NCBI RefSeq assembly: GCF_001999945.1
Contig: NZ_CP019650.1
Location: forward strand, 3,472,001 to 3,536,000
Direction of reading: 5' to 3'
Length of the DNA stretch: 64,000 nucleotides
Origin: Microbulbifer agarilyticus
Lineage (GTDB): Bacteria > Pseudomonadota > Gammaproteobacteria > Pseudomonadales > Cellvibrionaceae
Shown here: in pieces, positions 9,040-17,580 of the stretch
Layout of the letters: each line of letters starts with the position of its first letter
Numbering within the stretch: position 1 is the stretch's first letter
Notes under the pieces: generated by a model
What the model was told of the DNA's origin: nothing
The model's input: only the letters and a program-made list of their open reading frames with translations
The model's database searches: none
Position numbers and translations under genes: made by a program

Positions 9040-10317
9040 TCACAGGTTCACGCAGCACTCCGCAATGGTGTCCATCTGCGCACGTGCAATCGACAGCACT
9101 CGCGGAAGCTTTTCTTGCAGCAAGGGGGCTAACTGTGCACGCCGTGCACACGATTCGAATACAGAATCAATTAATTCCTGCGTATGTATAGTGCGAGGAT
9201 CAAACACCTGCTCCTGCTGTCCACAGCTTGCAAAGACACCCAGGGTCTTGTCGCTATAAGCAATGGCCGCACTAGGCACACCGGAAGAGAGGGAGGCGAT
9301 GGTTGAATGCATGCGGGTACCGCAAAACCACTGCAACCGTGCGATAACCCATTTGATTTCCATCTCGCTGTATTGCCCGGTGAGCACTCGCACTCGATCT
9401 GAGGCTTGCGGCCCAAGCCTATCAAGCAGTTGTCGACAGGCTCTCAGATCGGACTCAACCTCTGCCTGCGGTACATTCACGTGCGGTACCAGCAGGATAT
9501 TGACGTCGGACTCCGTTAACAGCCGCTCTACAAGACGCTGCACCGCCAGCGCATAGTTTGCAGAAATTCCATATTGGCGTGCGGCGGAATCGCCGCCGTT
9601 GTATATAAGCCCACTGATGTTCAGGCCGATGACGTCGGGGTTGGCACCATCGGTGCCCTGCTCCAGCCAATCGGTAACAGAGTCTTCCAGTCTGGGTGGA
9701 CGTACTGACGGCAACAGGAAAGCCACATCGACACCGCACTTATGTCGCTCACTGTCGAACTCCGTCCCCAGCAAATCCACCATTATTTCGAAGCTGCGGG
9801 CGTCTCGCGCCCAGGTTGCACGACTCCGCCTGACAATCTCCGCCGCGCGAACATGCGCTCGCTTAGAGCGGAACGGACCGTAAGTTTGCGGCAGTAGAAT
9901 CAGCGGCTTGCGTGCAGCAAGTGCGATCTCTTTCGGGCGACTAATCAATTCAAATCGGCGACTGCCATACAGATCGGTAAAACTGTCACCGCCGCTGATA
10001 TCAAGTACAACGCGGGACTGCAGAATGGTCTGTATCCCGGGATTCATTAACCCGGGAAACATCTGACTGAGACGCATATGGGCCAGGCTTTCCCGCTTGT
10101 AGACACGCCGGCTATTAATCAGCCCACAGCCGCGCAAGGACCACTCACTATCGCCGATACGAAGGTTTCTACGACGAATTCCTTTTCCATTATCAAAAAC
10201 GCATAAATCTGCGTCAGGGATCCGTTCTTGAATGGCATGTACGACAGAGTTGGAGAGCGCATTGACACCGAGATTTCCGGTATCCGGCGCAGCGCCCAGA
10301 AGCGAAATACTTGTCAT
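9040..10317 (-). CDS. Polysaccharide pyruvyl transferase family protein
   Basis: A 425-residue protein of the CsaB/WcaK family (PF04230). Visible markers are the N-terminal SLLGAAPDTGNLGVNAL (glycine-rich, GT-B-like), DISGGDSFTDLYGSRR, LILLPQTYGPF, then NILLVPHVN and the C-terminal WFCGTRMHSTIASLSSGVP with the conserved Arg and His. These enzymes transfer pyruvate from phosphoenolpyruvate to a sugar hydroxyl pair, giving acidic ketals. It is first in the minus-strand block. The 196-nt spacer to the FrhB-like gene shows no ORF. Start is the ATG at 10317, divergent from the flippase gene. Confidence 0.9.
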   Translation of the reverse strand: MTSISLLGAAPDTGNLGVNALSNSVVHAIQERIPDADLCVFDNGKGIRRRNLRIGDSEWSLRGCGLINSRRVYKRESLAHMRLSQMFPGLMNPGIQTILQSRVVLDISGGDSFTDLYGSRRFELISRPKEIALAARKPLILLPQTYGPFRSKRAHVRAAEIVRRSRATWARDARSFEIMVDLLGTEFDSERHKCGVDVAFLLPSVRPPRLEDSVTDWLEQGTDGANPDVIGLNISGLIYNGGDSAARQYGISANYALAVQRLVERLLTESDVNILLVPHVNVPQAEVESDLRACRQLLDRLGPQASDRVRVLTGQYSEMEIKWVIARLQWFCGTRMHSTIASLSSGVPSAAIAYSDKTLGVFASCGQQEQVFDPRTIHTQELIDSVFESCARRAQLAPLLQEKLPRVLSIARAQMDTIAECCVNL

Positions 10318-10647
10318 TTAGGGTTAGCCTTTAGGAGTACTTTCCCAACACCAGATGCGGATTGTTATATATATCCGAATTTGGCATTGGCAATAATTAT
10401 TTGCACTCGCAGAAGATTAGTTCATGCAGGAATAAAATATGTTTCGAGAGATGCATCGACATGCAATTCAAAATTAGTGAAATATATTTCGCCGGATAGT
10501 TGGCGTTTGTTCGCTCGCCGACCTCCCCATCCGACCTAAACTAGCGAGGGTCTTGGCGGGTGCATCGAGAGCTTGCTCGCCGATGCGTCGTTGGCTGGTT
10601 CATGAAAGCCACACTGCCTCTATATACCCTGTACGCAGGAGTCAGGT
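10318..10647. promoter_or_regulatory. Divergent intergenic region, probable bidirectional promoter region
   Basis: These 330 nt separate the divergently transcribed pyruvyl transferase and flippase genes, so promoters for both blocks should lie here. The first 180 nt (about 10330-10500) are clearly AT-rich compared with the flanks. I see no perfect sigma-70 pair, operator, ops/JUMPstart element or small gene. AGGAG at 10637-10641 is the ribosome binding site of the flippase. Confidence 0.45.
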
Positions 10648-12135
10648 TTGTCCGTTCGTTCAAGTATTCTCAAAGGCGCATCCATACTCAGTGCGAGCCA
10701 GGGGCTCGTCGCAATCAGCTCAATGCTGCGCAACATTATTGTTGCCCGCCATATAGATAGTGAGAATTTTGGTATTGCGACAACGTTTGCACTGACCATT
10801 TCCCTGGTAGAAATGACCAGTAATTTGGCACTGGATCGCGTACTGGTACAGGACGACGAAGGCGATAGCGACGCCATGCTGGGTTCAGCACACTTGATTC
10901 AGTTTGCCAAAGGCATACTAATTGCTTTGGTCCTGATCGCGATCGCAGGCCCGGTGGCAAATTTATTTGGCCTGCCCCACCTGATTCACGCTTTTCAACT
11001 GGTGGCCCTGATCCCCGCGTTACACGGATTGATGCATTTCGATTTCGTTGTGCGACAGCGCAAGCTGGACTTTTTTCCCACAGCGCTATTCGACACCCTG
11101 CCCGAGCTGCTCACCCTGTTGGTCGCCCTGCTGGCGACCCTCATATTCGATGACTACCGCGTAATGCTCACCGTGATCCTGCTGCAGGCGGTGCTCAGTG
11201 TGGTCGCTTCTCATCTGCTTGCGCGCCGCCCATATCGCTGGACGTTCAATTGGCCGCTGGCGCGGCGCAAGCTTCGTTTCGGTTGGCCATTACTGATTAA
11301 TGGCTTTCTGATGTTTGGCATCTTTCAAGGTGACCGAGTCATCATTGGCTCGCAATTCGATATGCACACGCTGGGTTGGTACAGCGTTGCATTTTCCCTT
11401 TGCATGCTACCGACAATCATTTTTGCAAAGCTCAGCGCTTCCATTCTGATGCCGATACTTTCGCGCAATCGCGACAATAGTGAAATATTCATCCCCTGTT
11501 GCACGATGAGCCTCACCGCATGCGCCGCCTTCGGTTTATTGATGGTACTGGGATTTGCTCTGGCGGGCTCTGCATTGATTCAGTTGAGTTTTGGGGATCA
11601 ATATATTCAGGCAGCGAGCGTCATTGTCATACTGAGTATCATGCAGGCATTGCGGGTACTGCGTATCGCCCCATCCATCATCGCCAACAGTCAGGGGCGT
11701 ACTGAGAATGCGATGATCGCGAATATTTTTCGGAGTCTAGCGCTGCCTGTTGCCATCTACCTCGCTGTCACAGGGCACTCCGTGCAGGCGGTAGCTGCCT
11801 GTGGTATTGCCGGGGAGGCCGTTGCGCTCGGTATCTCGGTATACCTGGCGCCGATCAAACACGGAAAAGTCATGTTCGTACGGCGACTGCTCCTGCTTTC
11901 CGCATGCGGTGTTGCAATTGCAACTGTCACGATTGGACTAGCGCCCGCGCAGACAACAGCCGGCGAATTTTCAGACCTTATTCTCCAGTTATTCTATGGC
12001 GGCGCTATCGCCCTGCTGCTCGCCAGCCTTCTTGCGCTGACAGATCCCCACTTGCGCAAAGAGTGCCGTCATCTCTGGCAACGGACGCGTGACACAAAGA
12101 CCCCAGAACAATCACTTATCAACAATGACACCTGA
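10648..12135 (+). CDS. Wzx-type polysaccharide flippase (MOP superfamily)
   Basis: A 495-residue inner-membrane protein with 12-14 predicted hydrophobic segments. The N terminus RSSILKGASILSASQGL...SMLRNIIVARHI is typical of polysaccharide transporters of the Polysacc_synt_3 group, which move undecaprenyl-linked repeat units across the membrane. The start is a TTG at 10648 with AGGAG at 10637-10641, 6 nt upstream, so the non-ATG start is well supported. The C terminus is hydrophilic. It overlaps the next gene by 11 nt, suggesting coupled translation. Together with the Wzy-like and Wzc-like proteins it indicates a Wzx/Wzy-dependent pathway. Confidence 0.88.
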   Translation: MSVRSSILKGASILSASQGLVAISSMLRNIIVARHIDSENFGIATTFALTISLVEMTSNLALDRVLVQDDEGDSDAMLGSAHLIQFAKGILIALVLIAIAGPVANLFGLPHLIHAFQLVALIPALHGLMHFDFVVRQRKLDFFPTALFDTLPELLTLLVALLATLIFDDYRVMLTVILLQAVLSVVASHLLARRPYRWTFNWPLARRKLRFGWPLLINGFLMFGIFQGDRVIIGSQFDMHTLGWYSVAFSLCMLPTIIFAKLSASILMPILSRNRDNSEIFIPCCTMSLTACAAFGLLMVLGFALAGSALIQLSFGDQYIQAASVIVILSIMQALRVLRIAPSIIANSQGRTENAMIANIFRSLALPVAIYLAVTGHSVQAVAACGIAGEAVALGISVYLAPIKHGKVMFVRRLLLLSACGVAIATVTIGLAPAQTTAGEFSDLILQLFYGGAIALLLASLLALTDPHLRKECRHLWQRTRDTKTPEQSLINNDT

Positions 12136-13708
12136 AACAAACACCATGCACCTACCCAAGCAATACCTGATCGCGAAGCAACCAGTCTCGGCGCTCTCCG
12201 GTTGGCGCAGCATAGAATATCTGGGGTGGTGCCTATCCCTCGCCAAAGAAGTGCCGCTGATCACGGTTGAGGACCTCGATGGCAACCTGGTCGGAAGAAT
12301 CATTGGTTGGGTGATCTGGCAGGGAAAACTGCTGCAGGACGGAGACGTTATCCAGTCCACCAATCAGACTGACGGCGTCGCCGTGGAGTATGACGCGTTT
12401 TGTGGGCGCTTTGTGTACCTATACGCGCTCCACCAGCAACTAGCAGCAATCACGGACGCTGGCGGCATGATGTCACTGGTATACAGCGCCGAACTTGATG
12501 CGGCCGCGGCTACGCCCGCAGCGTTACAAATGATCCAGGAACTGGAGTTTGACCAGATAACCTTCGACGCGCTAACAGCGGGAGCACCAAAGAAATGGCT
12601 GCCTTTTGGCGTTACCCCCTATCACGGGGTAGCGCGATTGCTCCCCAACCATCGGCTTACGCTGCGTGATTGGCGTGTCGAGCGGATATATCCCTACCCT
12701 GTCAGCGCTAGTGATCGAAACATCAATGTTAAAGATTCAGTGGATTCAATCCATCCGAGCACACCCTATTCAAGCGCAGCACCTATCGACGGCTCAGATA
12801 TCGATAATGTTACGGGCATGATCGCCGGTTGGGTAAAACAAAACATCGCGGCACTGGTGCATGCAGGACATAACGTGGCGCATTTAACCGGCGGTGTCGA
12901 CTCCAGAATGATACTGGCGGCATCCAGAGATCTTTGTGACCAAATGCGCTTCCAGACGGTGAGCGCTGATGATGTCGGCACACGTCTGGATAACCATATC
13001 GCGGGGAGAATCGCTAGGAAGTTTGGTCTCAATTACAGTACCGTGCAGTTTCAGCAGCCCACAGACGAAGAAGTTCATGCATGGCGCCAACGTACCGGCC
13101 ACTGCGTAGAGGACGCGGTCACCCAGTTGTGTACTACAGCGCGTATGCACAATAATCATTGCCACGAAATGACCGGCACCTGCGGCGAAGCATTGAAAAG
13201 TCCCTATTGGTATCCAGGAGACGAAAACCTGGCCACACTCACGACTCAGGGACTACTGCGCCGGTTTGAATTCCCCGAAAACGACGTCACCACCAGACTG
13301 GCAGAAGCATGGATAGCTGAGTTCCCAGCGGTTATCAGTGCCGGGAATCTCCTCGACCTCGCCTATATCGAACTGCGACTGGGTTGCTGGGCCGGTCCCA
13401 GCATGTTTGGTCACGATATACCCTTCCCGTCAATCAGCCCATTCAATAGCGCACGCTACTACCGGGCGATTTTGTCCGTCTCTGAAAAAGTGCGCGCCCA
13501 GGGAGACTTGATCCCCGCCGTTTACAGGCACCTCTGGCCTGAATTGCTGGATACACCATTCAACCGCGCCACAGGGCTTGCCAAATTGCTTTTTCTTTCG
13601 GAAGAAATACGCCGAATGTTGCCGGTGGAATTCAAGGATCAGATCAAACGTATTCGCTCTGCGTTACATGCGCGCAAGACGCGATCCAGCCAGAGGGCTC
13701 AGGTTTAG
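12125..13708 (+). CDS. Asparagine-synthase-like ATP pyrophosphatase (amidotransferase-like) of the EPS cluster
   Basis: About 527 residues. The recognisable part is the PP-loop of the asparagine synthase C-terminal domain, HLTGGVDSRMILAA near residue 255 (12880-12915), with the following MRFQTVSADDVGTRLDNHIA region and a C-terminal helical half. The N-terminal half does not begin with Met-Cys and shows no obvious glutaminase Cys, so it would need ammonia or a partner, or use another nucleophile. Homologues in polysaccharide clusters are thought to amidate uronic acids; ManNAcA from WecBC would be a suitable target. I chose the ATG at 12125 (11-nt overlap with the flippase); a GTG at 12089 is also in frame, and neither has a clear Shine-Dalgarno. 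Confidence 0.75.
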   Translation: MTPETNTMHLPKQYLIAKQPVSALSGWRSIEYLGWCLSLAKEVPLITVEDLDGNLVGRIIGWVIWQGKLLQDGDVIQSTNQTDGVAVEYDAFCGRFVYLYALHQQLAAITDAGGMMSLVYSAELDAAAATPAALQMIQELEFDQITFDALTAGAPKKWLPFGVTPYHGVARLLPNHRLTLRDWRVERIYPYPVSASDRNINVKDSVDSIHPSTPYSSAAPIDGSDIDNVTGMIAGWVKQNIAALVHAGHNVAHLTGGVDSRMILAASRDLCDQMRFQTVSADDVGTRLDNHIAGRIARKFGLNYSTVQFQQPTDEEVHAWRQRTGHCVEDAVTQLCTTARMHNNHCHEMTGTCGEALKSPYWYPGDENLATLTTQGLLRRFEFPENDVTTRLAEAWIAEFPAVISAGNLLDLAYIELRLGCWAGPSMFGHDIPFPSISPFNSARYYRAILSVSEKVRAQGDLIPAVYRHLWPELLDTPFNRATGLAKLLFLSEEIRRMLPVEFKDQIKRIRSALHARKTRSSQRAQV

Positions 13709-13727
13709 CCTGCCTCCTGGCGGGGAG

Positions 13728-15224
13728 TCATGGACTGGCTGTAACAGGCTGCGTTTCCGAAGTTTCCGCTTCTGCTGATGCGGTAAATTGCACAGGACCC
13801 GGTACCGGCCGCAGAACCCGGCTTCGCGCCACGGGCGCACCAAGAAACCCGCTGTCCTGTAACGGCGCAAGAAAGTATTCCGGCAGTTGATCTCCCGCCA
13901 CCTTTTGCCAATTTTCTTCTCCACCAAACAGCGTCAAATCAAGTATCGACTTTTCTGGGAAGGTCAAATCATCTCGCACACGGAAAAACTCGCCATTTTC
14001 CATCAGCATCGGATGCTCCCCGCAGCCGCGGTCGCGCCCAACAACCAGGCGTGACGCAGTATCTACAGGCTGGATCTGCCACTTTTTACCACGCTTCAGG
14101 GACCAGAAGAAATTGCTTCGCTCCTCTGCAGCCGGCGGGATCATGGCTGCCCCCAGAAAGATATTGTTGTACAGCTTAAGTCCGGACCCGTCGAATCCCT
14201 CGGCAATGGAGTGAACGTTTAGCGCAACGTTGTAGCGATAATGACCGTCATTTGTCACACCGTTACATTTCCCGGGCCGTTTTTTCGAGAAAAAGAAATT
14301 ATTGCGCAGCACGACGTTCTCGCCGAGATTGTAGATCCGTAGCGCGCTGTTATTCGAGGTATCGTACAGCGCATTACTCTCTATCAGAATATTGCGGTAG
14401 GCCGTCACATCTGCGGGGATATCATTTTGGTACATCATCATGCCGGAAGAATTCCCGATACCGTGCAGCAGGTTGCCGCGCACTACCAGATCGTTGGCGC
14501 TAATCGCGATAATACTTTGGTGGGGCTTATGGTATGCCAGAGGGTCCTCGGGGTAGCGTATGTAGTCCCTGCCGGTTATGTGGTTATTTTCAATGAGCCC
14601 GTTGCGGCTCCGGCTCATGTAAATGATCCCTGAAGATCCAGTGACAGTAATAAAGTTTCCTCGAACCGTGACGTCATTTGATCTGCGAATCAACACACCG
14701 CGAAATACCTCATAAAATTTATTTCTCTCAATTAGTACCTTTTCAGTACGCCGCAGGTTGATCGCATAGACCCCGTCATCGGGTCCGCGTGACCAACGGT
14801 CCGAGTGCAATACGCTGTTGCGAATAACCAAGTGGCGGGCATTAATGACCTGCACCAGTCGCAGACGACGCGTACTAAAGATGTCAAAGCCATCAAAAGA
14901 GATAAAGCTATCCGCCGGTTCGGGGTAGTGGATTTCGATTCCTTCTAGTCGCGGACGTGCTCCTGGCGCAGCCACATACTCAAGAAATCCGTCAGAGTTC
15001 CTGGCCTCGTTCTCGACAAATGCGCTGTAGTCACCATCGTGAACAATTATTTTCGCCGGACCATTGAGCGTCCGGCGCGCTTTTTCCAGTGTTGCCCAGG
15101 GAGAATCCGCCGTGCCACGGTTGCTATCGTCGCCGTTTTTTCCGTCGACGTGATAGTCCGCCCAAAGATGCACGCTGAATGTCAGAAACAAGAACATCCA
15201 GAGATTGATCACCCGAATTTTCAC
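13728..15224 (-). CDS. Secreted right-handed parallel beta-helix protein (putative polysaccharide lyase/epimerase-like)
   Basis: 498 residues with a signal peptide (MKIRVINLWMFLFLTFSVHL, likely cleavage after WA). The mature part starts YHVDGKNGDDSNRGTADSPW, the entry typical of right-handed parallel beta-helix proteins. Repeated coils follow (LVIRNSVLHS, VLIERNKFYEV, VTVRGNFITVTG, GLIENNHITG, LVVRGNLLHG, VVLRNNFFF). Such proteins include polysaccharide lyases, C5-epimerases and depolymerases acting in the periplasm or outside. Its convergent position (20 nt from the preceding plus-strand gene) inside an EPS locus suggests that it processes that polymer; no catalytic set can be assigned. Confidence 0.82.
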   Translation of the reverse strand: MKIRVINLWMFLFLTFSVHLWADYHVDGKNGDDSNRGTADSPWATLEKARRTLNGPAKIIVHDGDYSAFVENEARNSDGFLEYVAAPGARPRLEGIEIHYPEPADSFISFDGFDIFSTRRLRLVQVINARHLVIRNSVLHSDRWSRGPDDGVYAINLRRTEKVLIERNKFYEVFRGVLIRRSNDVTVRGNFITVTGSSGIIYMSRSRNGLIENNHITGRDYIRYPEDPLAYHKPHQSIIAISANDLVVRGNLLHGIGNSSGMMMYQNDIPADVTAYRNILIESNALYDTSNNSALRIYNLGENVVLRNNFFFSKKRPGKCNGVTNDGHYRYNVALNVHSIAEGFDGSGLKLYNNIFLGAAMIPPAAEERSNFFWSLKRGKKWQIQPVDTASRLVVGRDRGCGEHPMLMENGEFFRVRDDLTFPEKSILDLTLFGGEENWQKVAGDQLPEYFLAPLQDSGFLGAPVARSRVLRPVPGPVQFTASAEAETSETQPVTASP

Positions 15225-15445
15225 TCTCAGTACCTCTTACGCATATGTCGTGGTATCTATGCACAGCGTAATCAGGATAGTCCTGTTACCCATCTCAGGA
15301 ATATGAATTCGATTGACATCGGTAAACGACTAATAAAGTGGCGGCTGGAAGTATGTTGCGACCCACACTTTTCACTTGATGGCACATATACTCATTACTA
15401 CCGGTGCCCAACTTCTTCTCTTGCTCTGAGCGGTAAATCTCTAAC

Positions 15446-15868
15446 GTGAAACTTAACCTCCAGGATACTTCTGAACGTCATCAGGGAAAGTGGCGGCTAC
15501 TGCTCTTTCTGATGCTACTCATCTGCTTATATGCCGGCTTGCGGCCAAACCCGATTCCCCAACTCTTTCGTAACTTCGATCTGGTTCTGCACTTCGCCGC
15601 GTGTGCGGGTGTGGCCTATGTCACCGTATTTGCATTCCGCCCACCCTTGCGCCACTGGATCATCGCTGCACTGTTCATCGCAGCGATTTTCATTGAGATG
15701 GCACAGGGCGCGCTGTTATCACGTCGCGCTGCTTCCACTGCCGATTTCTTTGCCGGTATCGCTGGAATCCCTATTGGTTGGTGGCTAGCGAGGGAAGTAA
15801 GGAGACGCCTGCGTCGTTGGTGTAAGCAGAAAAGTTGGCAGGTTCCACGCACACGCAATCATTGGTGA
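15446..15868 (+). CDS. VanZ-like membrane protein
   Basis: 140 residues with about four hydrophobic segments and the VanZ family pattern: NFDLVLHFAACAG after the first segment, IEMAQGALLSRRAASTADFFAGIAG later (E, R and D-x-x-x-N/G positions), then a basic tail. The function of stand-alone VanZ-like proteins is not settled; many lie in EPS clusters, and glycopeptide resistance is not implied. The start is a GTG at 15446 with only a weak upstream GAGCGG. A 221-nt gap from the divergent beta-helix gene should hold promoters; TTGACA near 15316 is the only -35-like element, with no good -10. Confidence 0.72.
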   Translation: MKLNLQDTSERHQGKWRLLLFLMLLICLYAGLRPNPIPQLFRNFDLVLHFAACAGVAYVTVFAFRPPLRHWIIAALFIAAIFIEMAQGALLSRRAASTADFFAGIAGIPIGWWLAREVRRRLRRWCKQKSWQVPRTRNHW

Positions 15869-15930
15869 CAATACTTTGCAGACAACCTTGCGAGCTTCGG
15901 ATACTCGTCCAATATTATGTTCAAAAGATG

Positions 15931-15965
15931 TTCAATTGGTTTAATACTCGACCAAACCGATTGAA
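15931..15965. promoter_or_regulatory. Inverted repeat upstream of the sugar-phosphate transferase gene
   Basis: Arms TTCAATTGGTTT (15931-15942) and AAACCGATTGAA (15954-15965) match at 11 of 12 pairs around an 11-nt spacer. It lies 43 nt before the GTG start of the next gene. The size and spacing suit a dimeric regulator operator, but no specific family is recognised. There is no T-run, so it is not an intrinsic terminator. Confidence 0.4.
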
Positions 15966-16007
15966 CTATCAGCAGTAAGTTGTAGAAGTGATCCCGGAGG
16001 TAGCGCA

Positions 16008-17417
16008 GTGCAGCAGGGATGGATCCGCACGCATCAAAGTGATTTGGCCGCTGTTTATCGTCTGCTTGATGGTGCGCTGATACTCGGCGCCTTGTTGGTC
16101 TGCACGCTCGTCGGTGGAATTGCGCTCGACAAGGATTGGCTTATTGCCGGTCTTACCGCGGTGATACTGTTTGCCTTTATTGGTGAATCACTCGAGCTGT
16201 ACCGATCATGGCGGACAGAAAGCTTTCGCAATATGCTTTTGACGACCGCACTCGCCTGGGCAGTGGTATGCCTCCTGCTGCTACTCATCGGCTACTTCTC
16301 CGCACAGGCCGCTATTTACTCCCGCTTAGTGGTAGGCAGTTGGTTCTGTTTAACGTTGTTTGGGCTAGGGTTATGGCGTTTAGCTTTGCGGCAACTGCTC
16401 CACTACCTGAGGGTCAATGATCACAATACCCGTTCCGCAGCAATCCTTGGAGTCAATCAAGCGGCAGTCAAACTGGCGGAAGAATTACAACGCAATCCCC
16501 AATTAGGCATTCGGCTACAGGGTATCTACCGGCTGCCCGGGCACGACGGGGACACAGACACGGTAGCGCCCGAAAACTCCCACCTCCTCGCAGGCGATTT
16601 GGAACAGGCATTATCCGCTGCCAGGGCCGGCGATCTCGACTTGATCTATATCGCCCTGCCAATGGGAGAGGCACGCCATATCGGCGAGCTACTGGCGGCT
16701 TTGGGAGACACCACCGCCACCGTCTTTCTTCTTCCAGATATCTTCGGCAGTAACCTATTGCGAACGCGCTGGCAACGTATCGGTGGCAGTACAGTACTAA
16801 GTATTTACGACAGCCCCATCCAAGGAATCAACAGTTGGTTAAAGCGGCTCGAAGACCTACTGGTTTCGACACTGGCTTTAGCCCTTTTGAGCCCATTGAT
16901 GTTACTCATTGCGCTGGGCGTAAAACTTACCAGTCCCGGCCCGGTACTATTTAAACAACGTCGCTATGGTCTCAACGGACACACAATCGACGTCTGGAAA
17001 TTTCGCTCAATGACGTGTACGGAAGATGGCCCAAGCATCCAACAGGCGCAAAAAAATGATGCGCGTATAACACCATTCGGTCGATTTATACGGTGCACTT
17101 CGCTGGATGAATTGCCACAACTATTCAATGTGCTCGGCGGCACCATGTCCATTGTGGGGCCACGCCCACACGCGGTTGCCCACAACGAGCAATTCCGTTC
17201 CATCGTGAGCGGCTACATGCTACGCCACAAAGTGAAGCCAGGTATTACCGGCTGGGCACAAATCAACGGCTGGCGCGGTGAAACCGATACGCTCGAAAAA
17301 ATGCACAGGCGTGTCGAACACGATCTGGACTACATTCGCAACTGGTCAATATTCCTCGACCTGCGAATTTTATGCCTCACAGTTTCACGTGGTTTTGTGG
17401 GTAAAAATGCATACTGA
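16008..17417 (+). CDS. Polyprenyl-phosphate sugar-1-phosphate transferase (WcaJ/PssY family), initiating EPS glycosyltransferase
   Basis: 469 residues: four N-terminal transmembrane segments (about 20-125), a Rossmann-like cytosolic domain (about 145-250), and the catalytic sugar-transferase domain after residue 280. That domain shows a hydrophobic membrane segment, TSPGPVLFKQRRYGLNG, VWKFRSM, TSLDELPQLFNVL, GPRPHAVAHNEQF, then KPGITGWAQINGWRGET. It moves a hexose-1-phosphate (Glc or Gal in characterised members) to undecaprenyl phosphate, the first committed step of repeat-unit assembly. The start is a GTG at 16008 with GGAGG at 15996-16000. It heads the assembly/export operon. Confidence 0.93.
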   Translation: MQQGWIRTHQSDLAAVYRLLDGALILGALLVCTLVGGIALDKDWLIAGLTAVILFAFIGESLELYRSWRTESFRNMLLTTALAWAVVCLLLLLIGYFSAQAAIYSRLVVGSWFCLTLFGLGLWRLALRQLLHYLRVNDHNTRSAAILGVNQAAVKLAEELQRNPQLGIRLQGIYRLPGHDGDTDTVAPENSHLLAGDLEQALSAARAGDLDLIYIALPMGEARHIGELLAALGDTTATVFLLPDIFGSNLLRTRWQRIGGSTVLSIYDSPIQGINSWLKRLEDLLVSTLALALLSPLMLLIALGVKLTSPGPVLFKQRRYGLNGHTIDVWKFRSMTCTEDGPSIQQAQKNDARITPFGRFIRCTSLDELPQLFNVLGGTMSIVGPRPHAVAHNEQFRSIVSGYMLRHKVKPGITGWAQINGWRGETDTLEKMHRRVEHDLDYIRNWSIFLDLRILCLTVSRGFVGKNAY

Positions 17418-17580
17418 ATTAACACCGCGCCGATTATCAGCTGTTTTAGTGCAGTTCATGTGCACTCTTCGCAGGTGCTTCTAAACTCAGATTTCAGTAG
17501 AAAAGAACCACCGAAATTGTTTTAGACGGGTTAGTAGCAGTCCCCGCCTCAACGCGATATCGCATGCAGGAAGGACGTAT

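Noticed and set aside
12125..13708. Lasso-peptide cyclase (McjC-like) reading of the asparagine-synthase-like gene
   Set aside because: No McjB-type protease, RRE or precursor peptide gene nearby; the EPS context explains it better.
15446..15868. Glycopeptide resistance by the VanZ-like gene
   Set aside because: VanZ-like proteins are widespread in EPS loci and no van cluster is present.
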